Of a stretch of 64,000 bases of DNA, positions 1 to 11,509 are shown piece by piece (position 1 is the first letter of the stretch; every line of letters starts with the position of its first letter). The notes beneath the pieces were generated by a model. The model did no database searches. It was not told the DNA's origin and saw only the letters and a program-made list of their open reading frames with translations. A program made the translations under genes and the position numbers. The DNA comes from Eudorina sp. 2006-703-Eu-15 (Eukaryota > Chlorophyta > Chlorophyceae > Chlamydomonadales > Volvocaceae): NCBI GenBank assembly GCA_003117195.1, contig BDSI01000036.1, forward strand, positions 271,960 through 335,959. The letters run 5' to 3'.

Positions 1-3000
1 CTGACCTTCAGCGCGGGTAGCAGTCGCGACGCAAATTTCACTGCACATTCCCCAATCCAGGTTTCCATGACCCCGGCCTGACGCCATGAGCAAATCCAAT
101 TGCACCCACCGCGTTCGAGAAAGTGTCTTGGCCCGCCAGGACACGAAGGCACAGCATCATTCGGTCGCGACTGTCAGCGTCCAGAGGCGTCTGGGTGGAG
201 TTAGGGGTGTCACCCAGACGGAGGGCGGCGACCACGTACTGCATCGCCTCAGCATGCAGCGTGTTCAGCTGGGTGGCTGCATGGAAACAACAGTGGCGAT
301 GGGAAAAACAAAAACGTCAATTTCAAAGTAAGGGAGCTATTAGGCTTTCAACGCACTGTAAAAGATGGGTGCGACAGACAGCTGCACGGTAGCTGGCAGT
401 CGCACGGCAATGAAGTAGGGCCCCCTCCACATCCCGCTCGCATACGCGCGCTCCGACCCCGTCAGCCGCCTGAGTTGCTGCACCGACCTGGCACTTCGCG
501 CAAGGCCGACAAGCGGAGCAGCAGCTTCACGTAGGTGCCAGCAATAACACCACCAACAAAGAAGTCGCCCGCCAGCAGGAGGGCGCGCAAGTTCGGGCCC
601 ACAGCACCCGCAGCTGTCGGCGAACCACCAGCCGAGCTGACCTCAGCGACGGCGCTCTGAGGAGCACAAAGCCCATACGGAAAAGCGTCGAATTAAAACA
701 ATATTGCAAGTGACAAATAGCCAACCGAAAGCTCGAATGCGTTCAGGGCAAATTAAGGTAGCGATGCACACAAGGGTTCAACTCCCAACAGCGCACCTGC
801 GTGGCGTACGTGCCATCCGCCAGCACCGCGGGGCGCTTGGAGCCGGCAACGGGCGCAGCGGCGGATGTACCAGCGGCAGCAGCCGTCGCATCCTCGCCCT
901 CTGCAGCACAATGATGTTGAGCATCGTCAGTGCAAAATATTGCACTGTTCCATCAAGACAAAAACTGTCAACTGGAGTTCCTGACTTGGCTGCGCAGCAC
1001 CATGATACTGCCCCATACACTGCACGATCGACGTCCACCGCCTTCGTGCTAAGCGAGGAAACGGTCCCTGCTGACGTCGGTGTCAACCTCGGAAGCGCAG
1101 ACAGAGGGTTCCCGCTCACAACCCATCTTAGTTACGATCTACCTTACCCAAGCGCCAATCCGATCCCCGGCTCACCGGTTGCCTCCGTCAAGAACGGTAC
1201 GGAGCCAAGTGCGTCCTTGAGGGTTGACAGGGCAGCCAGGATTTCCCCGGTGGTAGCGCAGTACTCGCCCATAATCCACAGGGCACAGCTGACCACCCGG
1301 GACGACCGGATCTGCGAAACGAAGAATTGCCATGCGCGCGGGAAGCAGATGTATCGATTACGTATGCCTCAAGGCTGCGGCACCGCACTCACTGATTGTT
1401 CATCAACACACATAACGTGGACCAGGGGTGGATTTATGGACAATAGGGGTGGATTTTCGGTGGACTTGTGCAACCTGACGAAGTACCTTCAAGCTTGTAG
1501 GTCCACAAAATCGCGCAATTGCAATAACCGGTCCTACCGAGACCCTGCGCCATTGCAATCGCGCGGTTTGGCCAACCTGACTATCCCTCTTGCCCCACTC
1601 GCCATTACACCCACCTGATAGAAGATGGTATGTAGGCGCTCCAGCACGTTGGGTCGAAGCTTGGCGTTGGTCTCCATGATTTCCCGCACGAAGAAGATCA
1701 CGTCCAGGGCCGACGCTGTAACAGAACGTGGACCGTGAGGGATACGCCCAAGCTCTCAAACACCCGTCGGGCAATGTGGCACACACAGCGACTCAAGTGG
1801 GGGAGGACATGTGCACAGGAATGGCGGTAGGTGCGATCAGGCACATCGTCGTCATTCCTGATGCTCACCCACGACCAGTCTGCCACCTCACCTGTATTGG
1901 CATCTCCCAGGAAGTCCATGAGCACGTGCACGACGTTGCCCGCCACCTCCGGGAACTTCACCGCGCACGAATGGATCGCCTGTTTGGAGCGCAAGTTTGG
2001 CCAGCTGTGTGAGAATACACTCGAGAAAACAAACAGGCGGTTACTTCATTAATCGACTGGGAACAACAGCTGACAATAGGCACAAAGCCCTGCACAACAA
2101 AATGTGCACTTGTGCAACCGAGTCGCTTCGTCACCCGTCAATACACCGACCCCGCGCCCGGACACACCTGCACCAGCATTTGACGGTACTCTCCAGCCTT
2201 GTCGTACTCCTTGTTCTGCGTCTTCACGACCTCCTTCTTCAGCACGGACACCACCTGTCGCACCGAAAGGGCAAGATAGCAATAACAATAGCAATAGCAT
2301 GACTGTGCAAATGATTCCTTCAATTCAACATGCAAACACGCGCTTCGCACTCCGTCCTTGAAGTGCCCCACAGGTCACGGCCGCAACCGCACCTCATCGA
2401 TGTTGCGGGAGGTGATGAGCTCCAGGGAGATGTCCAGGGTTTTCTTCCGAATATCCAGCGAGGGGGACGCCAGGGCCCGCAGCGTGTCCATGACCATGTC
2501 GGTCATCACCTGCGGGAGCCGATAACGGTGGCTGTTAGCGCTTCCCGGATAGACGGTTTGGGCATCAGTGCACTTCGTTAGGCACATCCCAGTCCATTGA
2601 TGTTGGTCACATTAAATTGATACTGGAAAGTGTTGACGGTTGACGGCGACGATTTGGAACCAGTATGATCGACATAGCCAGGTGGCCGGGCACTTTGCCC
2701 CATAATGGGAACTGACAGGCCGCACGCGATCTAGCTGCATGAAACCCACCTCGCGGTGCTTCTCCTTCAGCTCTTGCAGCCGGTCGAGCACAATGAGCTT
2801 GACGTTGTTGTCGCTGTGGCTAGATAACAGGCTGCAGAAGCAGTTCGCAGCAGCGCGAACGGCCGAGGGAGCCGACGAGAGGCTGGTCAACGTCACCGCG
2901 CACTCGTACATAACAGCGGGCGAGGGCGACGTCAGGAGCACCAGGATCGTCTTGATGAACTTGCCCTTTTCGCCGGGCGACGTACGGCATGCCTGTGTAA

Positions 3001-5083
3001 GTTTGGAAATGGCAGTTACAATAAGTATCAATTATCTGGATCGTCGGATGACCAGCAGGTCGAGGCCCACATAATGGCGTTACCCTTCACACATCCCCCG
3101 CTCAGAAAGACATCCCCCGCTCAGAAAGACTGAAACAAGTCGCAGTAAGGCACTGTCTCACATCCAGTCCAGAAAAAATGGACTCCCCCTTAAAAGGCAA
3201 GTTACAGTTGACCCGTGCCCGCGTCTAACCTTGCGGATTAGGTCAAGCGCGGACAGCTGCAGCAGGTCACCCCAGTTAGCTAGCTGGTCGACGGAGTCGA
3301 ACAGGTAGCGAATGGCCCGGTCGACCGCGCTGTTGGTCAGCATGGCCAGGCAATTGCGCCGAGTGGACAGGTCCTGCACGACGGAAGCAGGGCGCGCAAG
3401 CCCTCCCGTCGGATCTCTGCCAGCCGCGAGCCGAAAGCAAATCCAACTCCGTACGAAGTAGACTTGCGAAAGAATTTCTTGCGTGCCATACCATGTCACT
3501 CCAGTGTACCGAATTACGCTACCCGCTTGCCGGACCTTTATCTTTAATGGTCGAAAGTCGTGCTTCCGCAACGGGATGGAAAATCCGCGCTGGAGTAAAT
3601 AAACAACAGGTCGAGTAAGTCGATGCCCACAACGTGTGTCCCTGATGCGGTAACCAGCTGTGCAACAACACACGGCTGGCTTTTCGACTAAGCGCGCTTG
3701 CAATGCCAACCGCACTGCTGAAGCAGCTTACCTGCTCAGATCGCAGGAGGCGCTCGATAGTTTCGGGAGCGTCCGCCAGCAGCAGCTCGCCCTGGGCGTC
3801 CAGCGCGTGAACGTCAGTGGACACCAAGTCGGGTGACGTTCCACACTAGGCGTGAGCATGTCTTTGGGCCAAGAGCTAGGTAAAGCGGAAAAAACCCATA
3901 CCTTCGGCAGCTTGTAGATGGAATTGATAGCCAGCACAGCGTTCCGCCGCACGTAGGAGTGGCGATGCTCCAGGTTAGCAAGAATGGAGGGAATCAACGG
4001 CTCCAGGATTTCCTCCTCCTTGATACGGCACAAGAACCTGAAGGCCATTGTTAAAAAGTCACATGTACCGCCGGCAAGGCGTTTTGAGAGGGGTTGTTTA
4101 TCATTAGCCCCCCTTTCGCTAGCAGCCCCTTTCTATCGCGCCGAAGTGCGGTACCTGACCCCCCCGGCATGCATCCAGGCCATCATTGCCCGCGTGGTTC
4201 ACAGGCGCCGCCCAAGACATGTAGCTGCCGTCACATTGCGGCTTCACACGAACGTCGAAAATAAATCCACCGTACGTCACGTGCCCCCATCGCACCTGAG
4301 CGTCACACCACGAATATACTCGTTGGGGTGCTGCAGGTTGTTCCGCAGGTTCTGACAGATCAGAATCTGAGGGTACAGGTATCAGCAGCACCAAGCGTTG
4401 GTTGACCCCGTGTGGTAATTGGAGAAAGGACAGGGAACAGCCCTATGTCACCATCGCCGGAGTAAGCCTCCCCGAATGACACTGGTGGTCGAACCCGGCA
4501 CACCCGGTCACCACAGGCACCGTGACGTGTTTGAAGCTGCAGCACCAGGCACACTCACCATCTCCGGGAGCAGTTTGCCTGAGGCATCCGTCTTTTCGAT
4601 CGCCTCCTACAAGACCACCAAGAGTGCCGTTGACGTCCGGAACAGTGCACCCAGGACGGCTCCCGCGCAATAAAAGGCAACCAGGAGCTGTGGGCTACCC
4701 TCGCATCAAGGCATACTATCACAAGACATAGTTTGCACACTGGCATCTTCAGAGAGGCGCATCCACCCTGTCCATTTATTTTGATCAGCAGTTGCTGCCG
4801 AGCTGACACTCGTGAACCAGGTCGTCATCCTTTAGAGCCTCACCAGATAGAGGAGTAGCAATTTCTGCACAGCGTGGTCCTCCGAAGGCAGAACATAACG
4901 GACAATGGTGATAAACAACTGCGGCAGCTGCTCGCCAGCTAACAGAAGCGAGATCGCTTTCTTCATGGCATTCTGCTTGGCCACTGCATCATTGCCTTCA
5001 AGAGCCTCCTTGATTTCCGTTGCCGAGGCTTGCTTGTCATTGTACACCAGCATGGTGCAGCTCTTCTCGACTGCGTTCGCCAT
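1..5083 (-). CDS. COPB1: Coatomer subunit beta (beta-COP), 5' part
   Basis: Large adaptin-like subunit of the COPI vesicle coat, acting on the cytosolic face of Golgi membranes in retrograde Golgi-to-ER transport. The gene starts at ATG 5083-5081 and runs off the left edge. Phase-consistent exons are 4844-5083, 4559-4606, 4296-4366, 3902-4037, 3732-3791, 3230-3373, 2750-2992, 2393-2509, 2168-2254, 1892-1979, 1615-1715, 1176-1311, 797-900, 488-656 and about 110-276. A further exon may lie within 1-48. They give about 637 residues, roughly two thirds of the usual length. Diagnostic segments are [20 protein letters not shown] in exon 1, [12 protein letters not shown] in exon 3, [16 protein letters not shown] in exon 4, [19 protein letters not shown] in exon 7 and [19 protein letters not shown] in exon 14. 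This is the helical-repeat trunk; the appendage domain lies outside the window. Exon 2 is only 48 bp. An Ala-rich insert is encoded near 850. Identification is firm; the exact edges of the two leftmost exons are not. Confidence 0.93.
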
Positions 5084-5497
5084 TTTGCCGCCCCTTTCCT
5101 ATGCCGCCAACTGTATAGAGAAATGGGCGAGTGCGGCACGTTCGCCCAGGAACTCCGTTTAAGAGATCGCCTTCAAACCTCTGTCAGTCCGTGATCCTCC
5201 TATTCAATCAGCTATTTCTTACAGGTTACGTTTGATAGTTGCACGTATTCTGGCAGTTAGTCTATCGCGTGCGCCACACCGTACAGAGGCACATAGACTC
5301 GTACAGAATGGGTAGACGCTCTGTTAGAACCCCAAGACCGACGGTTGTTCTTGTTGAATTACATGACAAATAGGACAGCTTGCGCAAATGTTGCTCTGGA
5401 GTCTTGGCAACGCGAAGCTTATGAAATAGCAGTTGCTCAACTGGGAAAAAGCACCACGGCCTCTTGAACCTGCTGAAGACACCCGATCTAATCGGCC
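5084..5497. promoter_or_regulatory. Bidirectional intergenic region COPB1/HRD1
   Basis: The 414 bp between the start codons of two divergent genes must hold both 5' UTRs and both core promoters. I see no clear TATA box or reading frame. Compact head-to-head spacing suggests a shared promoter; that is inference. Confidence 0.55.
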
Positions 5498-8400
5498 ATG
5501 GGATTCACCCTTGCCCGCTACGTGGGGCTGAGCATTTTAGCTGCCTCGGCGGTGGTGTACCATGCCTTCGCAACGCGCCAGCAGTGAGTTGCGCAGCCAG
5601 TTCTCCCCATCGCACGGAAACAGCTACGGCTTTCTGATCTTGACTCCACGCGTATGCTTTGAGAGGAGTGACGCCACGTTCACTCCCTTCTCCGCATTTG
5701 CAGTTTCTACCGGGCAGCAATTTATTTGTCGTCCTCTAAAATTGCGGTCGCGGCTATGGGGAACCTGGCGTTTGCGCTGGCGTTGTGCACAAACCAGCTT
5801 GTTATTAAGGTGATCAGCGAGAGAGCAGTGTCTTCTTGTCGAAGCCTATGTACCAGCTGTAATTTTCATGCTTATTTTCATAAGCGGACAAGTGGAAATA
5901 AAAGGGTATAATGTTCGATTGCGGGTGGAGCGACCTTGCTGCTTTTACTATACCGGCAAGGTTGCGGACCCGACTGAGAACGCCTGCTCGATGCCTGGCA
6001 CGCATTGATAAGCGTACGGTTAATTCTCTTGTTACTGCGATTGCAGTTGTTCCTCGGAAGCTTGCGTGACATCGAGCAGGAGATGATCCGCGAGCGACTC
6101 AGCAGCGCGGTGATGGAGTCGTTGCTGGCTTTGACCATATTCCGCGAGGAATTCTCCACGTTCTTCGTGGCCATGTTTGCTAGCCTTGTGTTCATCAAGG
6201 TCATGCACTGGCTGGTCCAGGTGCGTGTGGTGCCGGGGGGCTGCGGGTTCGTGACGGGTGTGGCCCCGCCGCGTACAGTTTACATTGCACATGTCATTTC
6301 CCAATGGTGTATAAATCATTCTCTGCAGGATCGAGTAGATTACGTCGAGGCCACGCCTACAACTTCATTCCTTGGGCACCTGCGGATCGTCTCCTTCATG
6401 GTATTACTCGCGGTAGGTAGTTCCCCACGCAAGACGCGGCGTGGGTCCACCAGTCAGGAAAAGGACGGCCTGGGCAGGTCATATCGAAATCGGGGCAACG
6501 CAGGCGTGTGTGAAGGCCAGCTGGTGGTGCTTGGGTGTGCACCATGAGTTTCGGTGCATATACGTCACTGACTCCGCCCCTGTCCGTGTATCAGGCGGTG
6601 GATGCAGCCTTCCTGCAATACACAATTGCGGGCACTATCCAGTCGAGTGGTCAGTCAGTCATGCTCCTGTTCGCTTTCGAATACGTCATCCTGGTGAGTT
6701 CGATACCTCGCATTTACGTACGCAACGCTTCCAGATGAGCTTCCCTTCCTGTATCGCGCACCTGCTCATCTCCGCCCTGCTTTCACATCTTGTCATCCGG
6801 ATCCGGCTTGCTGCACCAGGCATCGACCATCGTTCGATACGCTCTTAAGTACGGCATGAGCATGGTGGATCTGGCGATGGACGGAACCTGGGCGGTAAGT
6901 GACTAACGGCTGGGTGCAGGTGTTGTAGAACATGCGGTGGTGGAGCACCAGCAACTCATTTAACTCATTACGCGGCGGTATTTTCCGGGACGTTGGGACG
7001 GTTATGCATCGGAGGTTCGGAGATTTCACGTGTCGGATTTCCCTGGACATGTCAACTTGAAACTGGCGATGGAGAGTCGTCGCTGACGCTACTGTGTACT
7101 TTCCTCAGGGTAAAGGCACGGCGGTGTTCTACCTGGAGCTGATTGCGGACCTTCTGCACCTTTTTGTCTACTCTGCCTTCTTCACCATCGTTTTCATGCA
7201 TTACGGCTTGCCTTTGCATCTGGTGCGTTGTTGCTGGTCTCTGTCAGCGGAAGCGTGTAAGGGATTGAACCAAGCACACAGTGTGACTTCTGGTTCAAAC
7301 AGGTTGCTTTAAGCTAGCTCCTTGAAAGGGCCCTTGAGATTGTGCCTACCTAAACCCGTTGCTTGCACTTTCAATCGGCGCTCTAGCGTTCGTCGGGCGG
7401 TCGTTCTCTTCTCTGTTCTGTGTTCGCCTTCAACGGCTGTCCCGCAATCGCCTCTTCGCCCATTCCAGGTCCGGGACTTGTACAGCACTTTCCGCAATTT
7501 CCGCTCGCGCATGCATGAATTTCTGCGCTTCAGACAGGTGGGTTTGCATCCGGTGTCAGGCCGGTCAAGGAGGCCCAGCACTAGGTGCGCCAGCTCGCTT
7601 TGCATCCGCTCCAGTGCACCGCAGTGAATCTGGGCTTCCTGGGATTCAGTCGCACGCGTCCCCCACGCACGACAGGCTGTGCTGTGTTCGCAGCAACTGG
7701 ACTGAAAGCCGGACGAGCTCTGCAAAATTTGTTTCGGGCTGGTCTTCGGTCTAGCACGCCTTTTCCACGCCTTTTCCAAGACCACCATCAACTTCCTTTG
7801 CCGCAGGTGACTGCCCGTCTGGATCGCTTCCCGGATGCATCGGCTGATGACCTGCGTCGTTGCGACGGCGTGTGCATTATTTGCAGGTGGGTGGGTTTGG
7901 TTTGTTGCTGTGTGATGAAGCCCATATACAGCCGCGCGCTTGCGACCGTACAAATTGCCTGCTTACATGACTCCGACGCCGCTTTCCATCTGACAATAAC
8001 TGCATCTGTGTCATAACCACCTCGCGCCGTCCAGGGAGGAGATGACGGAGGCGGGGTCCAACAAGCGGCTTTTCTGTGGGCACGTCTTCCACCTGCACTG
8101 CCTCAGGTACGATTACAGCCCACTTGGACCTGAGAGCACTGCCCTTACAGGAGCTCAATACGCGTGGCACTGATGTGTTTTAGGCTGGTCTAGCTGCTGA
8201 TTAATCCTCTTCCAAAACCGAAACCAATGCTGCAGGTCTTGGTTGGAGCGCCAGCAGAACTGTCCCACTTGTCGTGCATCCGTCTTCCGACGTCCCGCCA
8301 ACGGTCAGCAGCAGGGCCAGGTCGGCGCAGGGGCTGCGGCGAGGGCCGTGGCGGCGGGGCCCGAGGGGGCGCCTGCGGACGGCGCCGACGGCGCGCATCG

Positions 8401-10208
8401 TCACCCACCGCCTGCTGCAGCCGGAAATAATGCAGCCGACGGAGCCGTGTTGCGACCCCCGGTCGAGCCAACGGCGGCGGCGTCGCTTCGGCACCGGCGG
8501 GTAGCTGGGGCAAACGCGGGTGCCGCCAGCGCAGCTGCTCCACAGGCGGAGGGTGAGGCGGGCTCTTCAGGGGTTCCGTCGAGGTCATCCTCGCAACATG
8601 TTCCTGCGCCAGATGCAGCGGCGGCTGGGCCTGGGGCGCAGGCGTCTCGCGCAGCCTCGACCTCGGTGCCAGCGGCGCCGGTGACAGCAGCGGCCGCAGT
8701 GAATAGCAGCCAAGGAGCGGCGGGGCTGGCTGGAGCTGGAGCAGTGCCGTTCGGGCCCACTGGCGAGGCACCTGCAGTTGGTGGTGCAGCAGCGGCAGCG
8801 GCGGGCGGCGCTGCTGGACCAGCAGAAATCATGCTGCAGGGCGCTCTGGAGGTTAGTCGGACTTGCGGGAAAGCGCTTGTTGCACAGCACCAGCTGTTGC
8901 ACATTTTCACGTTCTGATTGCGATGGTCGGTACACAACGCGGCCCATAGGTTCCATTACGGCGGTGTTGTGGGTCGTATAAAGTTTGACAGTAGCATCCG
9001 AGCACTGTTACGAACCGAACTCACGCACCTCGTGGCCGTCATTCATTGCACTGCAGGTGCTCCGCGCGGAGCATCAGCGTCTTGTGCAGCGTTTAATTGC
9101 CAAGCGGCAGCAGGCGCAGCAACGTGGCGCAAGCGTCACCAGGCTGATGCTCACGGACCCAGGGGTTTCTGCCGCGGTTCAGGAGCTGCAGCAGATTCGG
9201 TTGCGAATCATGCAGGTTGAATCAGCGCTGGCTGACTACCTAGCCGATTCTGAAGCTGCATCCGGGTCCGGCCCCGGCTTGTCAGTCCCACCTGCGCACC
9301 TCTCCTACATGCTGCTTCCGCTCACGTCCATGGGCAACGCAGCCACCGGCACGGCGGCGGTGCCCGCTGTGGCTGCAGGAGCAGGACCGTCGGCTAGCGA
9401 CGGCCCCGCCGCGGCCGCAGGTAGCCCATATCCTTCGATCCCGCTGATGCCGCCATTCGTTCCAGCGGCGGCAGCATCAGGCAATGGCGCGGGCGGCTTC
9501 CCGTCGCTCTGGCAGCAGCCTGTCATGGTACCCATGCAAGGAGTGCAGTTTCCGTCAATGTTTGGTGCTGGCCCGATGATGATGCCGGTCGTGCCGGTCG
9601 CGCTGCCGGCGCTAAGCGCGACAGTCGCAGGCTCGACACCAGCCGGTCCAACTGTCGCGGCTGTACAGGTGCCCATGCACCATCACCAAATTGCCGCCGC
9701 AGCGGCGGCGGCGGCGGCCTCGGCAGCAGCTGCCGCAATGGCAGGGGCCGGCATCTTTCCAAACGGCGGCGGTATCTTCTTCACGCCACAACCAGTGCAA
9801 CCGCCTCCGTCGCAAGCGCAGCAGCCAGCAGCTGCGACCGCCAACGCGGCCGGTGCCGGTGTGCAGCGTCCTTCTTCAGCAGCGGAGCCGACTGGTGCAG
9901 CAAAAGTAGACGAGGCGACACCGGCTTCGAAGGGCGCCGATGCCGCAGGCAGCAACAGCGACATTCAGGGTGCGACGGGTAGCGAGGGTGTTGGCGCGGC
10001 GGCGCAGCGGGAAGAGACGGTAGGGGTATCGACGTCGGACCGGGCGCCAGAGGTACCGGAGACGGCTGCGAGCGACGTCGCACCCACCGTTTCGCCCGTT
10101 GCAGATGGCGCAGCGCCATCGGAGTCCAGGGAAGCGGCGCAGGCTGAGGAGGACCCACAGGAGGCGATGCGGCGCCTGCGGCTGCAGCGCTTCGCACAGC
10201 AGTCTTAG
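5498..10208 (+). CDS. HRD1: HRD1/synoviolin-type ERAD E3 ubiquitin ligase
   Basis: Multi-pass ER membrane RING-H2 ubiquitin ligase that ubiquitinates misfolded proteins during ER-associated degradation. Twelve exons fit in phase: 5498-5583, 5704-5809, 6047-6220, 6329-6412, 6595-6693, 6820-6894, 7109-7222, 7469-7537, 7807-7886, 8035-8106, 8236-8851 and 9057-10208, encoding about 908 residues. Exons 1-7 encode the hydrophobic membrane domain, with family-typical DRVDYVEATP and LLFAFEYVIL segments. The RING (roughly residues 288-335) spans three exons: CIIC, then CGHVFHLHC, then CPTC, with all eight zinc ligands visible. The 570-residue tail is long and rich in Ala, Gly and Pro, with one charged helix near 9057-9235 (VLRAEHQRLVQRLIAKRQQA). 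ATG 5498 starts a hydrophobic first segment as expected. The tail is much longer than in the human protein. Family assignment is secure; the tail has no assigned role. Confidence 0.94.
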
Positions 10209-11509
10209 ACGCGGCAAGGTCGGTCTTGGCTGCCAATAGGCAAGGATTGCGCGCCGGAAGACCGCACACGCTGTTTTCCGCTTAGAGGAGCACTCAACAG
10301 CTGGGTCAGACGTGGGCTGGCTTGAACAGTCAGGGCGGAAGTACTGAGGCAAGGCGTTGACAACCGCGGAAGTTTGGATTGCAAGGCGCCACAGAAAGGT
10401 TAAGGTGCTTGTCGGATTATTCGTTGCCACTTGGAATGTAGACTGGCACGCGCACACTGTGGAAGATAGTTTTGCAGCTTCGGTTTGCACGGGTTCCTGC
10501 GTGTGCCTACGGTGCGGGAATGGGCGGTCTCTGAGAAAGGGAGCTGATGCGCATCAGATGGTGCGTGCTGCAGTTGGCCGCTGGGGGTCACAGGTGATCG
10601 CAGATGTGCAACTGCGGGCTGTCATAAGTGGGTTAGCACGCACGTTCGTCGCCACTCGTTCGTTCGGGTGCGACGGAGTCCGAGCGCCGTGAGTATTAGG
10701 CGCCCTGGGTTCGGTTGAAACGCCGTGCATGAGGTGATTGTGGAAGAGCCGAACAAGCAGTTGTCGTGGCAGTTGCGGCTGATGACTAGAGGACCAACGA
10801 AATAAAGATAGGACGAAGCGTGGGGTGCCAGCAGGGGAATCTCCCCGGGCGACTGAGGAGGGGCTGCATTGTTAACTGAATCCGGACGGGCCATGCATCG
10901 AAGGAGGATGTTCTAAAGCGCGTTGTCCAGACGCAGCGATGTAAACATAGCCAAAACGGATGTGGTGTCATATTGCCGAATGTGGTTGCTGCCAAGGTTC
11001 AGCAAGCCGGCATCAGCAGACCGCGGTTTCGGGCAGGCACACTGTCTTCATGAAGGTCGGGAGGCACCCACTCAGCCCACTACTGTGAAATCGGTTAAAT
11101 TCCGGAGAATTCTTTGTCAACCATCCAGCGCTTCGTAACCCGAGTACGGTGCTGTCCATTCACGGTACCATTGTGAAGCTCGGAGCTGACACATCTAGAT
11201 CTTGCACTGCAAAGTTACTTTCAATGTGAGTATGTTGCGGAGACGTCTTGCTTGGTCTCTGCCCGCCCTTGTCAGGAAACTTTTCGATGATGCATTTTTG
11301 TACAGTTTTTGGTTTGCAAAAGTTGAACTTCCTTCGGTTTGTTCCGAGCATTTAGCTTGACACAGAACTGACACGCAGCGGAGTCGGCAAGCAAATGTGC
11401 GATGTTCAGGAATAATCCATCCGCTTGGTTCGCGTTGACGACAATACCACATCAAAAACATGTTTCGTTCCGGCATTACGTACACAGACCTAACAGTTGG
11501 CTCAGCCTG
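10209..11509. other. HRD1 3' UTR and intergenic region
   Basis: No reading frame with coding character was found. A TGTAA motif at 10,940-10,944 is a candidate polyadenylation signal for HRD1 and would give a 3' UTR of about 750 nt. The rest should hold the promoter and 5' end of the next gene; ATGs at 11,402 and 11,460 are out of frame with its first recognisable exon. Confidence 0.4.
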
